Source of the DNA: Branchiostoma floridae
Taxonomy: Eukaryota > Chordata > Leptocardii > Amphioxiformes > Branchiostomatidae
Direction: 5' to 3'
Length of the DNA stretch: 64,000 nucleotides
Assembly: GCF_000003815.2 (NCBI RefSeq)
Contig: NC_049992.1
Location: 12,158,826 to 12,222,825, forward strand
The translations under genes were made by a program, and so were the position numbers. The notes beneath the pieces were generated by a model. It ran no database searches, had not been told where the DNA came from, and saw only the letters and a program-made list of their open reading frames with translations. Shown here in pieces: positions 55,801-64,000 of this stretch (within the stretch, counting starts at the first letter, position 1; every line of letters starts with the position of its first letter).

Positions 55801-58800
55801 GTTTACCCCGAGTACTTTGTCTCTTTCATGGACTTCACCAATACAAATATTGTGTCCAGTACTTGCTTGAGTGAAGTTTCAATGTGTTTTATAGCAAAGG
55901 GTTATGACTGACTGACGACATAAAGGTTATGACTGATTGAGTACGTTTGTGCAGATTACTTATCCAGGAATTCAATAATAGAAGTGGAATCAATGTTTCT
56001 ACTGGACACTACAATGTTTATTCAAACGATTCAGACAGCATCTACTTTCTTTCATCTTTCACTGATGAAAGGCAGTGCATGAATAAACATTGTAGTGTCC
56101 AGTAGATTTATTCAACTTCTATGAATGACTGAGAACACGTGGTTTGAAGGGACGAGTCTTCAATTCAGAATCTTCAAGCTGTAGATGATCAGAACATTCT
56201 CAAATATCTTCCAACTTAAACCACATGTGTACCCTCCTATCAACTGTCAATAAGTCGAAGAACTTAAACAATGACTAATACGGGTCCCATGACTCATTCC
56301 ATTGAGCTGTTGACCCAGCCCCCGGTAACCAGGAAGGTGTGATGGGGGTGTGTTTTGCAGCACGTCTTCTCATTGGCTCGCTCCAGATAAGAGTATTGAT
56401 CTGTGCAAAGGGCATGTTGTGTGCGTAGGCCTTGCATCCTAGTGCCTATGGCATCTTGCTTTGAACGCGAAACAGGCCATTGAGTTTTTTTTCTTTTCTT
56501 TTCTTTCGTTGCTCTTCTTGGGGTTTGAATAATCCAGTTGCCATGAAAGATTTTGGTGTTACTCTGAGCGTCATATCTTTGTGATGAATCGCACACCCAT
56601 GCCACACCCTTTCCAAAATAATCACCACAAACATCATGTTTGTTTGTAGTATACCTGTCTGTCTACTTCGTTATCTGGATGAGAAATGGCTTACATCCTA
56701 TTATGTTGTTTTTAATGGTTTTAACTAGTTCAAGGGACATATTTTGGCACGGTCACGAGAGAAACAGTGTATCAGGAAAAATGGTACGAAGAAAAGTATC
56801 TGACGTATTTTCTAGTTATTTTTTTCCTACAAGTGATTGTTACTCCTACAGGGTCTAGTGTGAGTTTTCTCTAGGTAGCTGTTGACGGTACTGTTATCAC
56901 GGAGATGCAATCTTTAGAAACATAGACATGTGGACAAACTAAACAGTCTAGCGGTCGCTAAAGGCGTACGCGCGTTTCTGACAAACAAGCAATCATTGCT
57001 GACGTATGACACATCTGTCCTACATATGTTTACGACAGCAAATTGAGGGCACTTCTGTGACAGTCGTGTCTGATTGTGTACAACAATAGGCTGTTTGCAA
57101 TTGATAAACTATGATGGTTACCTAGCAACATCGCATGATTTCACGACATTTGATTTTGTTGTTTTATTTGGCCTTGCATATGTGATAAAGAAAGACCAAA
57201 GACCATGTTTGTGGGACTGTGACCTTATTTTCTGCGCGCGTGTTTGCCTCACCGTGGCAGTTTTCAGTCGCATCTGTTATACCATGGCTTCTTCGGCTTG
57301 CACATTTGACTAGGTATTGAAAATACTGATTCTGGGACAGTCACTGACTTACAATACATACAAACTGTTAGAAAAGATAGACCACGAACAACGGAATTAC
57401 TGATCAGAAAAGTTTTGTTTCCACAATGAAATGTCACTCTTATTATGTATGGGTGACACCTTACCCACTTAAAAGAATCAAGAAAGATATCTTCAGCTAT
57501 AAAACGACATTGTTTTATGGTTTGGTTTTTTGTTGCCTCTTTAATGGCATTAAGTTACTGATTTACCGATGCGTGGTTGTAGCACACCTTGTACAACTCT
57601 CCAACTGGTACAGGAGACACGTGTACAAATACAGCTTGTTCGCACGTTTCAAATGAATATATCTGCATCGGAAGTCACGGGCTGCTTAGCGGCCTCATTG
57701 CTGATTTGCACAAGCGCACGCACCTAAATATTGATATCAACATATCACCAGCCCTCAAAGGACAAAATGTAGTAGAAATTACAGTACACCATGAGTGGTT
57801 TTACCAGGGGTCAAGTTAAGAAAATAACCATGATATAATGTAACTAGAAAGGCCGGTATTTGCTTAGGAGCAAATTCAGCTATTTTCACTCCGCTCTCCC
57901 CTTTATGCAAAAATGGACTTTTCCAAAATTGAACTTGAAAAATCCAATGTGAGTACTGTACGGTAATCAAACTTTTATTTCTTTATTACAACACGCACAC
58001 AGCATGCTAATGTTTCACACATTAACAAAGCAAGCACCGTTTTACTTCAAGAAAAAAAAAATTATGTCACAAACGGAAATTTTCTACAGTTGCAACACGT
58101 TATGCGACCCTAAACGTTGGTATCACGTACCCACAGCAGACAATAGCGTGGTTATGATTAAAGTTTTCCTGCATATTTACACAAGGCAAGGGCAATTACT
58201 GCACTTATTCAAGGTTGTCACAAGCATAACTAATCTTCATACAAGCAGACCTCTCCAAACAAACTTCACTACACTTTTAACTCTTTACCAAGATATGCTT
58301 ATTAGCCGTTTTTAGCGAAGTGCAATTTAAAAAAAAATCCAATTGGATATCATGGCTGCACGACAATTACATTATCATTACAAATATATAGAAATTTATG
58401 CACATTGTATTCAGACAAAAAGGATCGCATTCTCTTTTTATACTTAGAGTTAATCAGCTAATACATTATATTGATGAACAAAGCTAATTAGCGACTGTAT
58501 GTTTGCACGGAGTCTGTTTTGCATATATAAATGTTTTGCATGCTTTTTGTCTGAAAAAAGGATGCAGCAATTGCAGTTATTATACGTCTGTTATAAACTT
58601 AACGTCCCATTTCTTTTCCACATAAACTAATCAGTTTATCTAATTATCTAATTATTCTAATTAACTGTTTGTAGTACAGTGCATTACTAAATTACACAGC
58701 ATATACCATGACGTGGTGTCTGAAAAGTCATAAAAACTTATTCATGTCTGTCATGAAATACAATGTTTGAACTCATGGTTGGTATAATAATATCTCTAAT

Positions 58801-61800
58801 TGTCACTTAGTTTAATAGTTACAATATTGTCCAAAATAGCCTAATCATACATAAAGCTGGTGTTTCTGTCACAGTAACACTTCTTGTACGTGACTTTGCT
58901 ACCCTCTCCTTGGTGTCTGTTGATGCCACCTTTGTAGCCAGTTGACTATTGTGTTCTCTGACAGGCCAGACTTTGTGGAATTAGTTGAGTTCGAGCACCC
59001 GACCAATAATGAATTTAGCACTGTCAAATTGACACTTTCTATCAAGGCACAACCCCACCTGTCTGCACAACAGTCCTGGTGGTGTTTCATCTTCCTCCAG
59101 TAGAAAATAGAATAGAATACAATAATTAGTATTTCCTTTGTGTAATTTCGTGTACTGCCACCCAGAGTAAAAGGAAGATCCTTTTTTGTTTGTTGATTAG
59201 AAAAAAAAGCCACACCTGATTACATATATTCTTGTACAACCAACCTGAATGGACAATTCACAACATAGTGTAACGTTTGTACTAGTGGATTTGCCCTTGA
59301 AAATCTGTACTATCATATAACGTTACTATGGAAGAGAACTACTGTACACTTTTCACCGATAATTAGTAGAATCATATCATAATGTTTAATTAGTAGAATT
59401 GTAAGATATACTCTGTATTCTTTCTTTTTTCGTTGCAGTTTAAAGTTGGCCATACAAAATTGACTGTACTTTTTGTCGTGTCAATAAAGCTTGATGATAC
59501 AATACTATTACGGTCTCATCAGTCACTGCAAAGCGCAACAATATTCCATGCATGCGCTCCCACTTACCGCGGCATTCTGACGCTACGGTATCCAGACACT
59601 CTAAACGTGGGTAAATCAAACAAAAACTACACAATAACGACGACAAGTTACCCAAATTTGTTACTGCGTTTGTGTATTGTTGCCAATTTTAAGATAAACT
59701 GTACAATTTTTCACTTACTTTTAACGGACTTCTTCCCGGCGACATATATGTACTCCCAGCCGCTAAGTTGAAAAACCCTTCCTCATTGGCTGTACCCGAG
59801 CTGACCAATCAGGTCATCGCTTCCGCTAAGTGTCGGGCGCATATTGGTTCCCTTCTAAATTCAATTAGCCACAATGCACAGCTGCAGGTAAACAGCTTAC
59901 GTCACGCGCGGAAACGTCCATAACCATATATGGTGCAACGGACGCACGTGCAAACGTGACCATATATGGTTACACGCGCGAAACGCGAGCTCGGTGAAAA
60001 TATGCGTAGATACCCCGCCAAATTGGCTTTTAAATGATTTTGAAGTGACGTTTGGCCAAAAATAATACCGGGGTCCTTTTAATAAGTATCTCACGCAGTA
60101 TCATACCAACTTTCAAGTCATCTGGACGTAATACCTGGGCACGGGAGACATGAATATACAGCCGGGCCAGAAAATGACCTTAAAACATCCCTAAAATCAT
60201 TGTAAAGGTATCTATCAGAAAAATGAGAAAAACGGGTCTGGGTATTGGCCCACTGTACCCTTGTGCCAAATTTCAGGCCATTTGGTCCAGGAACGACGGA
60301 GAGGAATCACTTTAAAGGTCGCGACAGGAGAAAGAAAGAAAGAAGAAACAGTGAGAAAACAATATTTTCACTCGAAGCGTACCTGCGGTACGCGGAGTGA
60401 AAATAATAAACCTGACTACTAGTCAGTCTAGAAGTAGTGAAATGTAGCTTTAGACCAGAAAAATACATAGGTCTGTCCATTGAAATGCTGGCATGTGGGG
60501 TAAAGAAGAATGAGTATAGTGAAGAAAATGACCTATGTCGTTTTTATGTGTTCCTTTTGATAATAGCTCATGCAGGGTTTCTACAAAAAGTCCTTCTACA
60601 ACTATACTGTAGGTGAACTCACTGACGACAGCCCATGTATGTTGAGAGCAAAAATACACAGGCCTAGGTCTGTCTTTTGAAATGCTAGCAAATGGATTGT
60701 AAAGAAAATGACTTATGCCGTTTGTTCATGTGTTCCTTTAGCTCATGCAGGATTTCTACAAAAAGTCCTTCTACAACTTCACGGGAGGAGAACTCGCTGA
60801 CGACGGCCTGACCGTGCTGTGGTCCACCACAGTCTCCATCTACTGTCTGGGTGGGCTCATAGGGTCACTACTGGTGGGACCACTCGCCTCGAAAATAGGG
60901 AGGTCAGTTCAAATTTCATATCCTCTTTCCTGCCATGTTGCAAATCGATATTGCGGACTGTTGAATGTTGATATCTGAATGGAAGACAGCAACATTGCTT
61001 AAAAAGCCTGAGATAGAATGTATATATATAGAGAGACCTTCTTCTGAACTACCTCGTGTGGTACGTAGATATCCATGCGGGTTTTCACTTTTCATTTTCT
61101 CCATGAAATGGAGTTACTGTTTTTGGTCTGAATGGTGTTTTGAAGTATATCTCGAGATCCGCTAAATGGAGTGGGATGCTATTTAGCAAGTGGGTAGGCG
61201 GGGGGATTTGGACGATGAAGATTGGTTTTGAGCACCTGTTGATTGACCTTGATACAGCTGCAATAGGAGAAAGTTTAAATATCCTTGTTTGTTACTGAAT
61301 CTACAAGTAGGTAATGTCATGCCAATAAGAACAATGGGAACGTTTTTTTTTTTCAGGAAAGGCACGATTCTCTTCAACAACATCTTCTCTCTGTCGGCTG
61401 CTGCCTTGATGTTTGGTGCTAGATTCGCCAACTCCTACCACATGATCATTTTGGGCAGGACCATTGTAGGGATTCACAACGGTAAGACCATCGTTCATTC
61501 TCACATCCATGTGCACATAAGTAACGCGTTTGATTATCATTAAACTGTTACCTGTGAAACGTACATTCGTGTGCTTCTGTAGAAACTTGTTGTGTTGAAA
61601 GGTGATATCACACAATTAAGCCTTTGTTTAAGTGTCTCTAACGTTTCTTTCCTGTGTTGTTTTTGTTCCATGTTTATTGAAATTGCAACACGGCAATACA
61701 GGGGTACCCCAGGCAGCAATGATGATGTTGGGTGCCATTGAACATAGTACATTATGTACAGTGGAATATTTACATAGAACGTGTGACAAATTTTGTGTCC

Positions 61801-64000
61801 TGTAGGATTGTCCATTGGAGTAGTTCCCATGTACCTATCGGAGATTTCCCCGCCAAATCTGAGAGGTGGGATAGGGGTGACGTCCCAGCTGCTCACCACT
61901 ATCGGCATCCTCGTCGCACAGATCCTCGGGCTGGATTTCATACTCGGTACGTCAGACGTCTCTATCAACAAAATCTAAAACATGGAAATTCTCGCACAAT
62001 CCCTCGATATCATCCTCGCAGCTTGAGGCTTGTTTACGGCGCTTCAAACGAATGATCAGATTCAAGGTCCTCGCAAACACGCCGAAAATACAACTTCATC
62101 GTCAACTTCTGCAAAACAGGATTGTTTGGCTTAGTTCATCTGAACCCTCGTAGAGCATAATTCAATAGAGCATAATTCAATTTTCATCAGTTTGAAGAAG
62201 GCAAACATGAAGTATAAATCAATTTACTCCAGTTTGAAACATACTCTTGTGATTGTCATTTTTTATAGGAAATGAACAACTGTGGCATTACCTTCTGCTG
62301 GTTGGTTACATCGTTCCATCCGGGATACAGCTGCTCATCCTCCCGTTCCTTCCCGAGAGCCCCCGGTACCTGCTCATCGACAAGGACTCCAAAGAGAAGG
62401 CTACAGAGGGTATGTACATGTGTTAGCATAACGTACCGGTACAGATGGAGATTGAGACACAATACAGGACGTATCTTAGTATATTGTACATGTATTTCTG
62501 TTGTCTAAATTTTCTGTGGAGTGAAACAACAGCTGTTTACCAAAAGGTCAAAGTGGCTAGTTGCAAGTAACGTAAGAATCAGAAAGAGGCCAAATTAGTA
62601 TTCAATTAAAAACAAAAAAGCAAGAACTCAGAACAAAGATGAATGCAATGAAAACAGCAATTCATCGAATTAGTAAGATTCAAAGATGGAGTGTCGCAAT
62701 TGCGCATGGATATGTTATGGCGGCCTTGAAAATGTGTCTTCTAACAAGAAACACCTGTTCCGCCATACCTTTTACTGTATTGTAGAGTCTTAACAACTAA
62801 ATAGATAGATACATAACCATTTGAAATCGACGTTTCCAATTTTATTTTTACTCCAGTTCTTCAGAAACTTCGCGGAGAGGAAAACGTTGAAGCCGTGTTG
62901 GAGGACATGAAGGTTGAGTACGAGAATCAGAGGAAGGAACCGACGATGAACATCTTCTCCCTGCTGAGGTCCCGCACCCTGCGGTCCCAGCTCATCTGCT
63001 GTGTGCTGGTCATGGCGGGCCAGCAGTTTTCTGGCATCAACGCTGTAAGTAGCTATAGATAAGTGCAAACTATAAGAATAACATGAAATGCAATCCAGAT
63101 GTAATCTTCGCCCTGGCTGGAGTATCAGTTACACTAGGCTACTTGGGAATTCCCTTCGGGGAACGGAAGAATGCAGCTTGCAGACAATCAAAATCCAACT
63201 ACGCATGCGTGGAACAATTCCACAGATGCCTACGAAATTGGGGAATTCTTGTCAAACGGACGCAAACTGTATTGTTAGGCTCGCCCCTGAGGCGTCGCCA
63301 ATACACAACAAGGTTTCAAATAAGCTATATATCTGCCTTATGTACCTCTGACAGCCAGTAAGATACAACTTCAGTTTTATTTTAATGCCTACCTACATTC
63401 CATAATGAGTGGAAACATGAATACATATTTTTGCTACAGATCTTCTTCTATTCGACGTCCATCTATGAGAAGGCTGGCGTGCCCAAGGAGTACAGTCCAT
63501 ACGCAACGATAGGAACCGGTGCCATCAATGTGTTCATGACCATAGTCTCGGTAAGTAAATCTATGAAAAGACATTCCCTGGCCAGTTTGGCTCGTCCAAG
63601 GGCAGAACGTTGAATGTCGTATATACACTGTTTCTACCGCACTGACACATTCTCCCTGGGTATGATACACAGTACTCACTTTAGGAGTCCAAAGATTTCT
63701 TAGTTGGTGTTTCTTATCTGAGTTCTATAGCGATTCTCGGGGAAACAGATTCAGTATCTCAAGTTAATATCATGTTTTGTTATCCAGGTTCTCGTGATTG
63801 ACATCACAGGCAGAAAAGTTCTGCTGACGTGGCCACTCGTGTTCATGACATTAGCCTTCGCCATCTTGACTGTAACACAAGGCCTGTCTGAGGTATGTCT
63901 GAACCTTAAGTACCAGGGAGTCAGAATGTGACAATCTCAATTTTAGAATTGAATACGTCAGAACTTAGATCGGTATATTTCACAGATGACATTAATTTTT
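52879..64000 (+). CDS. slc2a5-like: Class II facilitative sugar transporter (GLUT5-like), 3' end missing
   Basis: Exons 52879-52947 (ATG), 54903-55001, 60742-60902, 61357-61481, 61806-61946, 62269-62409, 62857-63044, 63440-63550 and 63788-63892; more follow outside the window. The protein starts [12 protein letters not shown], then TM1 with [19 protein letters not shown], an exofacial loop with an N-glycosylation site (YNFTGGE), [19 protein letters not shown], the SLC2[11 protein letters not shown] turn, [31 protein letters not shown] and the helix 7 signature [36 protein letters not shown] is closest to GLUT5/7/9/11. Class I glucose carriers have QLS in helix 7; here it is QFS. The role is passive hexose uptake at the cell surface; substrate choice between glucose, fructose and others cannot be read here. 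Confidence 0.9.
52948..54902. other. Intron 1 of the sugar transporter
   Basis: About 2 kb without recognisable genes. Several open frames of 60-90 codons on both strands have no domain signature. No clear terminal inverted repeats found by eye. Confidence 0.4.
55970..56126. repeat. Fold-back element in transporter intron 2
   Basis: CTACTGGACACTACAATG with outer ATAGAAGT on the left pairs with CATTGTAGTGTCCAGTAG and ACTTCTAT on the right; arms about 50 bases, centre about 45. Confidence 0.75.
59785..59969. promoter_or_regulatory. Cluster of CCAAT boxes, CRE-like and CArG sites in intron 2
   Basis: Within 185 bases: ATTGG at 59785-59789, CCAAT at 59804-59808, ATTGG at 59843-59847 (NF-Y type), TTACGTCA at 59898-59905 (CRE-like), and two exact CCATATATGG CArG boxes at 59924-59933 and 59960-59969 (SRF type). 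The surroundings are CpG-rich compared with the rest of the intron. This looks like an internal promoter or enhancer of the transporter about 0.8 kb before exon 3. It could also be carried by a repeat. Confidence 0.4.
59990..60405. repeat. Repeat-like segment with palindromic end
   Basis: GTGAAAATAT near 59994 is mirrored by ATATTTTCAC near 60362, and the right edge contains the palindrome TTTTCACTC ... GCGTACC/GGTACGC ... GAGTGAAAA. The interior has two related phrases, CCAACTTTCAAGTCATCTGG and CCAAATTTCAGGCCATTTGG, and a GAAA-rich run. Confidence 0.45.
60455..60800 (+). repeat. Tandem duplication covering the start of transporter exon 3
   Basis: Copy A (about 60455-60640) and copy B (about 60648-60800) share a run from ATACA(T/C)AGG...GTCTGTC through GAAATGCT, GAAAATGACxTATG, a Pyr-rich acceptor and CTCATGCAG then TTCTACAAAAAGTCCTTC. 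Copy B is the real exon 3; copy A is a partial pseudo-exon starting at 60567 that reads [20 protein letters not shown] and then diverges, with no good donor before a stop at 60678-60680. Confidence 0.75.

Larger units (their letters stand above)
55002..60741. other. Intron 2 of the sugar transporter
   Basis: A 5.7-kb intron. It carries a fold-back element at 55970-56126, a promoter-like cluster at 59785-59969, a repeat-like segment at 59990-60405, and a duplicated copy of the start of exon 3 at 60455-60640. The stretch 56130-59780 is AT-rich and I see nothing coding in it. Confidence 0.45.

Noticed and set aside
59433-59771. 112-codon plus-strand frame in transporter intron 2
   Set aside because: AT-rich, no domain, and it ends before the promoter-like cluster; likely chance.
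1-64000. tRNA, rRNA or other structural RNA genes
   Set aside because: I looked for cloverleaf-like A/B box patterns and rRNA or snRNA signatures by eye and saw none I could support.

Overview
The window is intron-rich animal DNA. The mix of genes points to an amphioxus (Branchiostoma-like lancelet): an adhesion GPCR with a very large mosaic ectodomain, a SUEL/rhamnose-binding lectin module, chordate-type NDUFB5, RPP25 and class II GLUT genes, and many short fold-back (MITE-like) elements in introns. This species assignment is inference; nothing was searched. There are two assembly gaps (983-1235 and 7483-7582), and both ends of the window cut genes.

Layout. (1) 1-33118, + strand: the 3' part of one huge receptor gene. 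About 59 exons, roughly 8.8 kb of coding sequence (about 2,900 residues), can be chained with consistent splice phases. Domain order is F5/8C, C-type lectin, an unassigned module with a second C-type lectin nested inside it, F5/8C, SUEL lectin, TSP1 x2, MAM, a CPW-WPC-like module, CUB, two PAN/apple-like modules, FN3 x6, TSP1 x6, HRM, GAIN with GPS, seven TM helices and a short tail. (2) 33706-39826, - strand: NDUFB5 (complex I), six exons, 199 aa, tail to tail with the receptor. Its second intron holds a nest of DNA transposons. (3) 40886-44662, - strand: a five-exon UDP-glucuronosyltransferase, 527 aa. (4) 45645-47405, - strand: a four-exon SAM-dependent methyltransferase, about 364 aa. (5) 48233-51371, + strand: RPP25-like Alba subunit of RNase P/MRP, seven coding exons, 202 aa, with its start codon split by an intron. 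It is head to head with the methyltransferase. (6) 52879 to the window end, + strand: a class II (GLUT5-like) sugar transporter, nine exons visible, 3' end missing.

The genes do not form one pathway. The receptor is a cell-surface adhesion sensor; NDUFB5 and RPP25 are housekeeping genes; the UGT, methyltransferase and GLUT are metabolic or transport genes.

Most interesting items: the CPW-WPC-like domain (a family I know from apicomplexan surface proteins) inside a chordate receptor; a phase 1-1 lectin cassette sitting in an intron that splits another domain; a UGT with Arg where the catalytic His normally sits; a composite transposon nest in NDUFB5 with arrays of degenerate 18-bp palindromes; a duplicated piece of a GLUT exon; and a possible internal promoter in the GLUT gene.
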